Source: Psychrobacillus psychrodurans
GTDB taxonomy: Bacteria > Bacillota > Bacilli > Bacillales_A > Planococcaceae
DNA: 64,000 nucleotides
Assembly: GCF_027563345.1 (NCBI RefSeq)
Contig: NZ_JAMKBK010000013.1
Strand: one strand, 5' to 3'
This document shows positions 1-7,675 of this stretch, one piece after another; positions within the stretch are counted from its first letter, which is position 1; each line of letters begins with the position of its first letter. Below the pieces are notes generated by a model. It was not told the DNA's origin, did no database searches, and saw only the letters and a list, made by a program, of their open reading frames with translations. Made by a program: the position numbers and the translations under genes.

Positions 1-136
1 GTTTATTTGGAAATAAGTAATGTTGAAATGAACTCTAGTACAAAGAAATTTTACTGTCTACATCTATCATTGAATAACAGCATTTCTAATTCAACAGCGA
101 TCACAGATGATGTTTTCACTAAATAAAATTGGACCA

Positions 137-385
137 ATCTTATCATCTAAGCGATAGGCTTTGCCAAATCTTATAATGGAGTACTACACACTAGTTGATT
201 GTAGTGAAATGTGGCGACTCCAGCGGGAATAGCGTTAGGCGAAGACCCCGCAGCACAGCGAGGAGGCTGAGGCAACGCCCGCGGAAAGCGTCCACATGTA
301 ACGGAAATCACAGGATTATTCATTCTAAAAATCTCAAGAACCCAGTGTTCACGGTACATTTTTATATACTTTCTTATTCTTTTAG
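137..385 (+). repeat. Modular intergenic repeat, copy 1
   Basis: This gap holds a copy of a repeat also found near 5640-6095, 12552-13190, 18718-18798 and 23297-23515. It starts with an upstream module containing AAGCGATAGGC and GTACTACAC, followed by the core (209-297) with GCGACTCCAGCGGGAA and GCGGAAAGCGTCC. A downstream module with ACGGAAATCA and TGTTCACGGTACATTT follows. The core ends pair as ATGTGG (209-214) with CCACAT (292-297), and an inner stem pairs GCGGG (223-227) with CCCGC (247-251). There is no coding potential. Bases 1-136 hold nothing I recognise. Confidence 0.8.
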
Positions 386-507
386 AAAAGCACAAGCGCC
401 TATTTTAGCCCCTACAAGCGCTGAAAGCCAAATTGAAAGCATTCTTTTCGCTTTCAACCAAGGGACTGAAGCGACCTCGAGGGACCGGGCGCTGGAGCTA
501 GACATTT
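386..507 (-). repeat. Second repeat type (GCTCCAGCGCC element)
   Basis: Read on the minus strand, this begins GTCTAGCTCCAGCGCC, contains CCTCGAGGTCGCTTCAG and ends GGCGCTTGTGCTTTTCT. From memory this matches a common Bacillales intergenic repeat; I could not run a search. Its ends are complementary: AGCGCC at 395-400 and GGCGCT at 488-493 on the plus strand. It is unrelated in sequence to the adjacent modular repeat. It sits directly after the T-box terminator and so lies in the T-box transcript if readthrough occurs. Confidence 0.65.
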
Positions 508-522
508 AAAAAACAATAAAAA

Positions 523-779
523 AACCCCATCCCTAAAAAGGGACGAGGTTCAAGTCGTGGTTCCACCCTTCTTCTGTCTATCCAATAGAAATGAAATAGA
601 CGAAGCTTTGCATCGGCTAACGGGCCGGTGACCGGTAATTGCTATATTAATTCACAATTACTGCTCGGAGGTGGTAAATCGATTGCCGATACTTAAGAAG
701 CTTACAGCCATGGCTTCTCTCTCTTCAAAGTCGTACAAACTGATTGTTGTCCTCTTCATTGCATTTACTTATTCTTATG
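523..779 (-). promoter_or_regulatory. T-box leader, threonine specifier (thrS type)
   Basis: The minus strand carries the T-box signature AAGGGTGGAACCACG (556-570). A rho-independent terminator follows, with CCTCGTCCC pairing with GGGATGGGG and then a T run (about 523-549). Upstream, a stem I-like region has the sequence GATTTACCACC, where ACC (673-675) followed by A fits a threonine specifier codon. In T-box RNAs uncharged tRNA pairs with the specifier and the TGGA bulge to prevent termination. The expected target is thrS, which follows dnaI in B. subtilis. No coding region exists in the 520 bases downstream within the window, so thrS must lie beyond the edge. Confidence 0.85.
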
Positions 780-785
780 GAAATG

Positions 786-814
786 ATTATACGTCACTGA
801 AAATCCATTTGCAA
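786..814 (-). promoter_or_regulatory. SigA promoter of the T-box transcript
   Basis: On the minus strand a perfect -10 box TATAAT (786-791) lies 17 bases from a -35-like TTGCAA (809-814). Transcription would begin near 779, just before the T-box stem I. The promoter sits directly after the dnaI stop codon, so the T-box gene has its own promoter rather than depending on the dnaB-dnaI operon. Confidence 0.6.
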
Positions 815-854
815 GTTGAAATTCATTTTTTTCGTGAAAGTTCTCTCTTATCCT

Positions 855-1793
855 TTAACTTTCCCTCCAGTTTTTCCCTTGTAGCGCAATTGGTGTCGTA
901 AGAGCTCGAATTCGTTCCATGATTCGTCCAGCTTTTACAACTTCCTTTTCACCGCGCTGCGTAAAGGATAAATGATGCTGCAACTCATCATAGTTGAAGT
1001 TAGAGGACATGAAAGTCGGTAGCTGCTCTGACATTCTATAATGCAAAATTGTCCCTAAAATTTCGTCCCTGGTCCAGCTAGACATAATTTCTGCCCCAAT
1101 ATCGTCTAGCATCAAAACCGGAGCACGTTTAACGAATTCAATCTTCTCTGCTAATGACTGATCTTGAATTGCTTGTTTCATTTCCCTTAAAAATTCAGGT
1201 ACATATACAACTACAGAATGAATATGTCTTGCCGCTAACTCATTTGCAAGAGCACCTAGCAAGTACGACTTCCCTACTCCAAACTTGCCATGGATATATA
1301 AGCCTTTTACTGGAAGTACTTTTGTACGTTCCCATTCGTTAAGAAAGTCTTTAGCTGCACGTACTGCAACAACTCTACTGCCATCCTCTAAATCTACTCC
1401 TGCAAGACTAGCTTCCATAACTTCTTTAGGCATATGAATACTGTCAATCATAGAAATAACTTTCTTACGCTCGTCTTCAATAATACCCCGTTTGCAGCGA
1501 ATAAAATCATTATCTATCAAGTTTCGATCAAGGACTAGTTTAGGCTCATACCCTTTCATGTAATTGTGACATTGATCTAACGTTGGACAAGAGTCGCAAT
1601 CATGTGATTGAGATATAAATTCATATAGCTTACTCAAACTACGATCGACTATCTCCTTATTGATGTCTGAGGCGTTTTCCTCAAGAAACTTCTGCACTCT
1701 AGGGTCTTCTAAGACTTCCTTTTTCATATCGTTTAGTCGAGTAGTAAATTCAGGCGATACAACTCTCTTGAGGGTTTCATTAATACGTTCCAT
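855..1793 (-). CDS. dnaI: Primosomal protein DnaI (helicase loader)
   Basis: This is the AAA+ ATPase that loads the replicative helicase DnaC onto DNA during initiation and fork restart, working with DnaB and DnaD. The N-terminal helicase-binding part has a Zn-type cluster (CDSC, then DQCHNY) near residue 65-80. The ATPase part has Walker A GKFGVGKS near residue 170 and Walker B VLMLDDIGAE. Length (312 aa) matches B. subtilis DnaI. The frame opens with GTG directly after the dnaB stop codon. I chose the ATG three codons later because AGGTAGGTG lies at good distance from it and because MERINETL aligns with the known family N-terminus. It is the last gene of the nrdR-dnaB-dnaI operon. Confidence 0.95.
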   Translation of the reverse strand: MERINETLKRVVSPEFTTRLNDMKKEVLEDPRVQKFLEENASDINKEIVDRSLSKLYEFISQSHDCDSCPTLDQCHNYMKGYEPKLVLDRNLIDNDFIRCKRGIIEDERKKVISMIDSIHMPKEVMEASLAGVDLEDGSRVVAVRAAKDFLNEWERTKVLPVKGLYIHGKFGVGKSYLLGALANELAARHIHSVVVYVPEFLREMKQAIQDQSLAEKIEFVKRAPVLMLDDIGAEIMSSWTRDEILGTILHYRMSEQLPTFMSSNFNYDELQHHLSFTQRGEKEVVKAGRIMERIRALTTPIALQGKNWRES

Positions 1794-1802
1794 TCTTGTC
1801 AC

Positions 1803-3164
1803 CTACCTTTTCAACATGCCTAACTCTGCTAATAGTTTTTGACGTTCTTCATCGATATTTTGAATACCATTAGTAGTTTTACCTGATGATTTCTTCGTTT
1901 CTCCATCTTTTTTATAAAACCAATCAGGCACTTTTTCCTCGCGTGTCGGCTTTTTTGTATATGTTTTTTGTGGAGAGCCTTCATTTTTCCATTTTACATA
2001 CTGTTCGTGTTCGTTCCTAGCAAGCTCCATCGCTTCTTTGGCTGTTTTGACATCTTTCCGCATCCAATGAGAAGCAATTTTCTCCGCATAATTTTTCGTG
2101 AGTTTCATGTCTGTACGCAATAATACATATTGTAACAAAACATTAACAACTCCGATCGGCATTTTGAAATGAGTTACAAAATGATTAGCTAACTGAACAT
2201 CCGCGAGAATTGGCTCTTTTCCGTTTGCGATATCCTTTAATACTGACACCGGTGGCGTTGTTTCTAAATAATGGATTAACTCACCTTCCTTCGTTAGGGG
2301 TTGAGCGGATTCCAAAGATACCACTTGTTTTTCAATCTTCTCAATTACAGGCGCAACTTTGGAAACAGTAAGTTTGTAATAATCCGAACATGCTTTTTTT
2401 AATCTTGCTTCTGAAAGATGTAATTCATCATCTAACGCAAGAATAACTACTTTTTGCATTTCCACTGGACTTAATTTATATAAAAAGGCGAGTTTTGCAA
2501 TTACTTCTCTCGCTTCTATTGTCATCGCTGATTTAGGTACTAATTGCTCAGAAAGTCCCTCTTGAAGTAATGAAAAATCAAATTGATCATAATAAAATGG
2601 AACAGCTGATTTCCTTTCCTTCGATACGAAAGTGTCATCGTAAGATAGAGAATTATCCATTTTGGAGGATGGTTTAAATACATCCATAAATGTTCTAGAA
2701 ACGTCATTAAAGCCATCATTCCAATTGGAGTTTTGGATAAAACGATTACGTAAATGTTTGAAAGCATTTTCACCAACTTTATTTAGCAAAAACATGGAAA
2801 GTAATGGATCTTTTAAAAATGACTCTGCATCTAACGGTGCCGAAAGATCATAATGGAATATATTCCCTTCATCCATCGTTTTTTTCCATGTACGTAGAAG
2901 ACCAATTGCCTCTAGAGCAAGACGAGCTTGAAAAACTTTACCTATAGGCATCCCGAGAACATTCATCAATTGGTAATGTGACCATCGCTCACTGCTTTTT
3001 TGTTCTCCTTCTGCCCAAAGTGTTAAATACAAACTAATACTTTCTGCTCCAACTAACGGCTGATAAAACAAAGTTAGCAATTGCCGATCATAATCAGATA
3101 AAGAATATGGTAAGCGAATCATATACAAATCTGCTGGCTGTAGCTCTTTATATAACATCGACAA
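1803..3164 (-). CDS. dnaB: Replication initiation and membrane attachment protein DnaB
   Basis: This is the Firmicutes DnaB, not the helicase. It acts with DnaD and DnaI in primosome assembly at oriC and at stalled forks, and it is membrane associated. The protein (453 aa) begins with the winged-helix-type DDBH1 region and ends with a DDBH2 domain holding HWMRKDVKTAKEAM, followed by a charged, Lys-rich tail with KVPDWFYKK. The family length is about 470 aa. The start appears to be TTG: AAAGGGGAG lies 9 bases before it, whereas the next ATG two codons on is less well spaced. It abuts dnaI and follows nrdR by 66 bases, as in B. subtilis. Confidence 0.94.
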   Translation of the reverse strand: MSMLYKELQPADLYMIRLPYSLSDYDRQLLTLFYQPLVGAESISLYLTLWAEGEQKSSERWSHYQLMNVLGMPIGKVFQARLALEAIGLLRTWKKTMDEGNIFHYDLSAPLDAESFLKDPLLSMFLLNKVGENAFKHLRNRFIQNSNWNDGFNDVSRTFMDVFKPSSKMDNSLSYDDTFVSKERKSAVPFYYDQFDFSLLQEGLSEQLVPKSAMTIEAREVIAKLAFLYKLSPVEMQKVVILALDDELHLSEARLKKACSDYYKLTVSKVAPVIEKIEKQVVSLESAQPLTKEGELIHYLETTPPVSVLKDIANGKEPILADVQLANHFVTHFKMPIGVVNVLLQYVLLRTDMKLTKNYAEKIASHWMRKDVKTAKEAMELARNEHEQYVKWKNEGSPQKTYTKKPTREEKVPDWFYKKDGETKKSSGKTTNGIQNIDEERQKLLAELGMLKR

Positions 3165-3230
3165 TTGTATCTACTCCCCTTTAGAATATATTAAAATATA
3201 GAACGCTGTTTCACAAAATAATACTTCAAT

Positions 3231-3695
3231 TTATAATGAAGGATTTTTCTTTAAAATTTCCTTTAACTCATCGATAAATACATTTATATCTTTAAATTGG
3301 CGGTAGACGGAAGCAAAGCGGACATAAGCTACCTCATCTACTTCTGCAAGTTTGTCCATTACAATTTCACCGACGTCTTCTGATTTCACTTCTGCATTAC
3401 CCATTCTTCGTAATTCTTTTTCAATAGAGAAAACAATATTTTCTAGTTGTTCTAATGCAACTGGTCTTTTTTCACATGCACGAATTAGCCCTCGTAACAC
3501 TTTTTCACGACTAAACTCTTCTCTAGAACCATCTTTTTTTACAACGATTAATGGTGTCTCTTCTACTTTTTCAAACGTAGTAAAACGAAATCCACAATCT
3601 TCGCATTCTCTTCTTCTCCTGATTGCCTTATTGTCATCCACAGGACGAGAATCGACAACTTTTGTGCCATTGTATTGACAAGTTGGGCATCTCAT
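3231..3695 (-). CDS. nrdR: Transcriptional repressor NrdR
   Basis: NrdR represses ribonucleotide reductase genes when its ATP-cone domain is loaded with dATP. The 154-aa protein has an N-terminal zinc ribbon (CPTC at residues 3-6 and CEDC near 31-34), followed by an ATP-cone domain starting around VVKKDGSREEFSREK and extending to the C-terminus. Length matches the family. A gene start at 3695 with upstream GGAGAGA is well supported. It heads the nrdR-dnaB-dnaI operon, an order shared with B. subtilis. No NrdR boxes were recognised beside it; its targets lie elsewhere. Confidence 0.96.
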   Translation of the reverse strand: MRCPTCQYNGTKVVDSRPVDDNKAIRRRRECEDCGFRFTTFEKVEETPLIVVKKDGSREEFSREKVLRGLIRACEKRPVALEQLENIVFSIEKELRRMGNAEVKSEDVGEIVMDKLAEVDEVAYVRFASVYRQFKDINVFIDELKEILKKNPSL

Positions 3696-3762
3696 ATAGA
3701 TCTCTCCTAATTCTTCACAGTAGTTTTATGTATCTATTATAACAATATTTTCGGGTAAAATC

Positions 3763-3791
3763 GAAAAAGCAGAGGAATCTCTTCCTCTGCT
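3763..3791 (-). terminator. Rho-independent terminator after speD
   Basis: On the minus strand the stem AGCAGAGGAA pairs with TTCCTCTGCT around a 4-base loop and is followed by TTTTT. It separates speD from the nrdR operon. Confidence 0.85.
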
Positions 3792-3813
3792 CACTCAGTC
3801 AGGTATAAATCTA

Positions 3814-4197
3814 TTACGCTTGAACTGTCAATCGTGACGCAGGCTTTTTAACTGGTCCCATACCACGTGGCATTTCTAACGTTTCGCGTGTTCCAGCATT
3901 AAGAGCATCTGCTATATAGTTAGCTGCGATTGATGGATCTAAATCACCACATGTATACACATCAATGCTTGCATAACCGTGCTCTGGAAAGCTGTGAATC
4001 GTTAAATGCGATTCGGAAATAATAACGACTCCACTTACACCTTGTGGCGCAAATTTGTGAAATGCAACTTCTCTGACTTCTGCACCAGATTTTAGTGCAG
4101 CATCAACAAATGTTTGCTCGATAAATTGCATATCGTTAAGTTTGTCGAAATCGCACTCCCATAGTTCTGCAATAATGTGACGTCCCATTGTTTCCAA
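3814..4197 (-). CDS. speD: S-adenosylmethionine decarboxylase proenzyme
   Basis: SpeD decarboxylates S-adenosylmethionine to supply the aminopropyl group for spermidine. It is made as a proenzyme that cleaves itself before a serine to form the pyruvoyl cofactor. The conserved cleavage segment ESHLTIHSFPEHGYASID is present, with the processing serine in ESHLTI. The class 1B bacterial enzyme is about 125 aa; this product is 127 aa. I place the start at TTG 4197 (reading METMGRHI): a strong AAAGGGGG site precedes it by about 8 bases and it matches the family N-terminus. The longer open frame lacks such support. It lies between gapB and nrdR as in B. subtilis. Confidence 0.94.
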   Translation of the reverse strand: METMGRHIIAELWECDFDKLNDMQFIEQTFVDAALKSGAEVREVAFHKFAPQGVSGVVIISESHLTIHSFPEHGYASIDVYTCGDLDPSIAANYIADALNAGTRETLEMPRGMGPVKKPASRLTVQA

Positions 4198-4360
4198 TGT
4201 CCGTTTCCCCCTTTGATAAGTTTTATTTTTAACCTCAAAGTTGACTACCACGGGGGAAAGTTAGTCCAAAGAGGTCCTAACCCTTTAAGTAGTCGGTGTA
4301 CAAGTAAAGTAACACGATTCTCATTATATGTTGTTTTATTGAAATATGCAAGAAATAATT

Positions 4361-4389
4361 AACCTCTTTCTAATCGCTAGAAAGAGGTT
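4361..4389 (-). terminator. Stem-loop after gapB
   Basis: The stem AACCTCTTTCTA (4361-4372) pairs with TAGAAAGAGGTT (4378-4389). On the minus strand it is followed by only a weak T-rich stretch (AATTATTTCTT), so it may be a leaky terminator letting some gapB transcripts run into speD. Confidence 0.6.
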
Positions 4390-4396
4390 TGGATAA

Positions 4397-5401
4397 TTAT
4401 AGAGATAAAGCTACTTTTTTAGTAAGGTCAACCACTCTAGCAGAGTAACCCCACTCATTATCATACCAAGCAAGAACTTTTACTTTACGGTCACCAATAA
4501 CCATAGTAGTTAAACCATCCACCGTTGTAGATAGAGTTGTAGTGTTAAAGTCGATGGATACTAGAGGTTCCATCGTAATACCTAATATACCTTGCATTGT
4601 ACCTTCAGATGCTTTAAGGAAAGCCTCATTAACTTCTTCTGAAGTAACATCTTTTTGCAAATCCACCACTAAGTCTACTAAGGAGACATTTGGAGTTGGT
4701 ACACGTAATGCCATACCATGAATCTTCCCTTGAAGCTCTGGCAATACAAGTGTAAGTGCTTTTGCAGCTCCTGTTGAGGTAGGAATGATTGATTGACCAC
4801 AGGCACGTGCACGACGTAAATCCTTATGTGGATTATCTAGATTATTTTGATCGTTTGTATATGCATGAACAGTTGTCATTAACCCATTTTCAATACCAAA
4901 TGTGTCATTCAATACCTTCACTACAGGTGCTAAGCAGTTTGTTGTACAGCTTGCATTCGAAATTATATGGTGAATCGATAAATCTAACTTATCATCGTTT
5001 ACTCCCATAACTATAGTTGCATCTTCATTTTTTGCAGGAGCAGTTATTATCACTTTCTTTGCACCAGCTTCAATATGTGCTTTAGCTTTTTCACCATCAT
5101 TAAATTTACCAGTGGATTCAATTACGATATCCACGTTTAGCTCTTTCCAAGGTAATTTTGCTGGATCACGATCATCCACAATTTGAACACGTTGGCCATT
5201 TACAATTAGAGCGTTTTCTTCTAGTGAAATATCTCCAGTGAAAGTACCATGTGTTGAATCATATTTAATAAGATGTGCCAATGTCTCTAACGGATATCTC
5301 GCGTTTATTGCTACCACATTCAAATCCTCTTGTGCTATTGCTTGACGAAAAACCATACGTCCAATACGTCCAAAACCATTAATCGCAATTGAAACTGCCA
5401 T
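4397..5401 (-). CDS. gapB: Glyceraldehyde-3-phosphate dehydrogenase, gluconeogenic GapB type
   Basis: GapB interconverts 1,3-bisphosphoglycerate and glyceraldehyde-3-phosphate in the gluconeogenic direction using NADP(H). The 334-aa protein has the Rossmann motif NGFGRIGR at the N-terminus, the catalytic SNASCTTNC near residue 150, and the C-terminal WYDNEWGYS. After the second beta strand the sequence reads VVAINARYP. The Asp that fixes NAD in glycolytic GapA is replaced by Ala, which agrees with NADP preference and with ARYPLETLAHLIKYD, typical of GapB. The start has a clear GGAGG site. It is monocistronic or weakly linked to speD. CcpN-like boxes lie in its promoter. Confidence 0.95.
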   Translation of the reverse strand: MAVSIAINGFGRIGRMVFRQAIAQEDLNVVAINARYPLETLAHLIKYDSTHGTFTGDISLEENALIVNGQRVQIVDDRDPAKLPWKELNVDIVIESTGKFNDGEKAKAHIEAGAKKVIITAPAKNEDATIVMGVNDDKLDLSIHHIISNASCTTNCLAPVVKVLNDTFGIENGLMTTVHAYTNDQNNLDNPHKDLRRARACGQSIIPTSTGAAKALTLVLPELQGKIHGMALRVPTPNVSLVDLVVDLQKDVTSEEVNEAFLKASEGTMQGILGITMEPLVSIDFNTTTLSTTVDGLTTMVIGDRKVKVLAWYDNEWGYSARVVDLTKKVALSL

Positions 5402-5421
5402 AAGAAAAGTCCTCCTGTAAC

Positions 5422-5465
5422 TATGTGATACTTATTGTTTTTTAACCTTGAATTAGTATAACACA
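5422..5465 (-). promoter_or_regulatory. gapB promoter with two CcpN-like boxes
   Basis: The minus strand has TGTGTTATACT (5455-5465), which fits the CcpN consensus TRTGHYATAYW at all 11 positions and overlaps a likely -10 TATACT (5455-5460). A second box TATGTGATACT (5422-5432, plus strand) fits 10 of 11. CcpN represses gapB during glycolytic growth in B. subtilis. The -35 is not clear. The consensus is recalled from the literature, and the site calls are by eye. Confidence 0.55.
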
Positions 5466-5639
5466 TTTTATGTATTGTGTAGCCCCAAATATACAGAATA
5501 ATAAAGTCGATATTTTCAAATAACTTTTCATTGGTTCAGTAGAGCTAAGGAACAAAGACAAAACCTGTTACTACCGATTTTAGGAAGCCTTTGGACATAC
5601 AGTTATTCACTTAATTAAGACATAGATATGCCGTTGATT

Positions 5640-6095
5640 TCCGCTTTATATAATCGAATAATTGGATATAAAACCATATAAATATACGTATTTTATCTTA
5701 AAATAAGTAGGGATGAAATGGACTCAGATAAAAGAAAGCCTACTTGCTTCTTTCATCATAAAATAGTATGCACCTAATCGGCAGACGATTTTTTCCCTAT
5801 AATAAATTTTGATAACTCTAATTATCTCAGCGATATGCTTGCTCTATCTCCGGAGTGGAAAACTACACTCTATATTGATTGAAGTGTAAGGGGACGGCAC
5901 AGTGGGATGAGTGATACAGATGAGATATCACATCGATCACCCCACGGAGGCTAACAGGATGTTGGTCACGAAGGCGTTGCCACACGATGTGGCGCTCTTA
6001 GATTTGAACCCCACCTGAAACGGAAATCAGTGGGTTAACATTTCTTTTAAGTCCCATGAATCAAGTGTTCACAGGACATCTTTATATACTTTTAA
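5640..6095 (+). repeat. Modular intergenic repeat, copy 2 (full length, diverged core)
   Basis: This occupies most of the 789-base gap between coaE and gapB. The 5' module (5640-5790, with TATACGTATTTTATCTT, GACTCAGATAAAAG and CACCTAATCGGCAGACG) is repeated in inverted orientation at 12758-12886. The core (about 5889-6012) is diverged, but it keeps an inner stem as GTGGG (5902-5906) with CCCAC (5941-5945), where copies 1 and 7 have GCGGG with CCCGC. The 3' module (6013-6095) has CCTGAAACGGAAATCAGTGG and AGTGTTCACAGG. Bases 5466-5639 hold nothing I recognise. Confidence 0.75.
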
Positions 6096-6103
6096 TCTTT
6101 TCA

Positions 6104-6135
6104 AAAAAGCACCAGAATATTTACCTTCTGGCGCT
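6104..6135 (-). terminator. Terminator of the polA-mutM-coaE operon
   Basis: On the minus strand AGCGCCAGAA pairs with TTCTGGTGCT around an 8-base loop and is followed by TTTTTT. It lies about 55 bases after the coaE stop codon, at the end of the repeat copy. Confidence 0.85.
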
Positions 6136-6190
6136 TCTCTTATACTTTATATATTAAATACTAACTATTTGCGTTTAGTTTTCAGTTTTA

Positions 6191-6778
6191 TTATTCCCAA
6201 ATAGCTAATATTTTTATCAATTGTTGTTTAGTTTCTTCTATTGTTCCATTGTTATAAATAACCGCATCTGCCCCTTTTTCTTTTACTGATAAAGGTAATT
6301 GGGATTGAATACGTAATTTAGCTTCCTCCTGCGTAAACCCATTCCGGGATATCAATCTTTCCAATTGGGTTTGTTCAGTTACTGTCACAACAAGAATTTT
6401 ATCCACAAAGGATTGCAATCTACTTTCAAAAAGTAACGGTATATCCATAATAATGACTGGATGTCCTTGTTGCACAAGATGCCCCTTTTGGGCTAACATT
6501 TCTGCACGGATAGCAGGATGTATAATATCATTTAATAACTTACGTTTAGAAGGGTTTGTGAAAATAATTTCACCAAGTTCTTCCCGATTTAAGGATCCAT
6601 CCTCTTGGATAACCCCCGAACCAAAAGTTTCTTTAATCTTTTCAAGCGTAGCAGTTCCTTTTTCAACTACTATACGCGCGACAAGGTCTGCATCTATAAT
6701 GGGAAAGCCCATTTCCTTTAACATATTTGCTACGGTGCTTTTCCCACTAGCGATACTTCCTGTTAATCCAATTATCAT
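6191..6778 (-). CDS. coaE: Dephospho-CoA kinase
   Basis: CoaE phosphorylates the 3'-hydroxyl of dephospho-CoA, the last step of coenzyme A synthesis. The 195-aa protein starts with the P-loop GLTGSIASGKST and continues with IIDADLVAR, which fits the family nucleotide and substrate sites. Length is typical. The start codon lies 12 bases after the mutM stop, with GGGAG just upstream, so it is the third gene of the polA-mutM-coaE operon. B. subtilis has ytaF between mutM and coaE; it is absent here. Confidence 0.96.
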   Translation of the reverse strand: MIIGLTGSIASGKSTVANMLKEMGFPIIDADLVARIVVEKGTATLEKIKETFGSGVIQEDGSLNREELGEIIFTNPSKRKLLNDIIHPAIRAEMLAQKGHLVQQGHPVIIMDIPLLFESRLQSFVDKILVVTVTEQTQLERLISRNGFTQEEAKLRIQSQLPLSVKEKGADAVIYNNGTIEETKQQLIKILAIWE

Positions 6779-6790
6779 CTAGTTGCTCCC

Positions 6791-7663
6791 TTATTTTTGA
6801 CATGTTGGACAGTAGGTAGAGGTACGACCACCGATTGTTTTCTGTTTCGTTTTCGTACCACAGACCCCACATTCCTTTTTGCCATACATTTGAAGTCTAT
6901 TTTGCATATTTCCTGCTCCACCGTTAATAGTGCGATAATCTGAAATCGTACTACCTCCGTTTTCAATACTATCAAGCAAAACAATTACTATTTCTTGAAA
7001 TAATTGAATTTTTCGCTCTCTACTAATTCGTTTTACTGTCCGTGCCGGATGTATTTTCATACGAAATAACGCTTCAGTCGCATAAATATTTCCGCAGCCA
7101 GACACGACATGACCATCCATGATAAACTCTTTTATTGCTTTATTCTCATATTTGGGTAATGCGCTCATATGCAGAAAATGATCTAATGCATGTTGATCAA
7201 AAGGCTCAGGTGCCATTAATAATAAAGGAGGGTAGTCCGCTTCTGTTTCTATGAATCGCAATTCGCCAAATCTTCGGATATCCGCATAGACCAGCATGTC
7301 ACCCTCTTCAAAGTAAAGAGTAACATGCGCATGCTTTCTAAATTTTTCTTCTGTAATCTCATGCAAATTTTTCACAGAAAACCATGCTCCTGACATACCC
7401 AAATGCGATACTAGCATATAAGGGAGGCCATCCTTTAGAAGATGAAAATAAATATATTTGGACCTTCTTTCTAGATGGTCAATCTTTGTGCCAGGTAAAG
7501 CTAAACAAAACTGTTCTACATCTAACCCTTTAATAATAGCTTCTTTACCATTTGCTTTTGAATTATAAATGGTTTCCGAAACATCAACTGACTTAATAGT
7601 CTTTCCACTTACAATTGGTTGAAGGGCGCGTAATACGCCCTCTACTTCTGGTAATTCTGGCAT
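6791..7663 (-). CDS. mutM: Formamidopyrimidine-DNA glycosylase
   Basis: MutM (Fpg) removes 8-oxoguanine and ring-opened purines and cuts the abasic site by beta,delta-elimination. The N-terminal PELPEVE carries the catalytic proline (residue 2 after Met removal) and Glu. The C-terminus has a zinc finger with CGVC and CPTC (near 265-288) and the DNA-binding RTINGGAGNMQNRL region before it. Length 290 aa is slightly above the usual 274, mainly through a longer middle region. It starts 13 bases after polA stops, within one operon of DNA repair genes. Confidence 0.95.
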   Translation of the reverse strand: MPELPEVEGVLRALQPIVSGKTIKSVDVSETIYNSKANGKEAIIKGLDVEQFCLALPGTKIDHLERRSKYIYFHLLKDGLPYMLVSHLGMSGAWFSVKNLHEITEEKFRKHAHVTLYFEEGDMLVYADIRRFGELRFIETEADYPPLLLMAPEPFDQHALDHFLHMSALPKYENKAIKEFIMDGHVVSGCGNIYATEALFRMKIHPARTVKRISRERKIQLFQEIVIVLLDSIENGGSTISDYRTINGGAGNMQNRLQMYGKKECGVCGTKTKQKTIGGRTSTYCPTCQK

Positions 7664-7675
7664 ACGAGTAACCCC

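Noticed and set aside
195..509. 104-codon frame across the left-hand repeats
   Set aside because: It is formed by the two repeats, with Arg/Ala/Pro-rich nonsense composition, so it is not a gene.
671..901. 76-codon plus-strand frame opposite the T-box leader
   Set aside because: It runs antisense to the T-box and its promoter and has no ribosome site; the T-box signals are far stronger.
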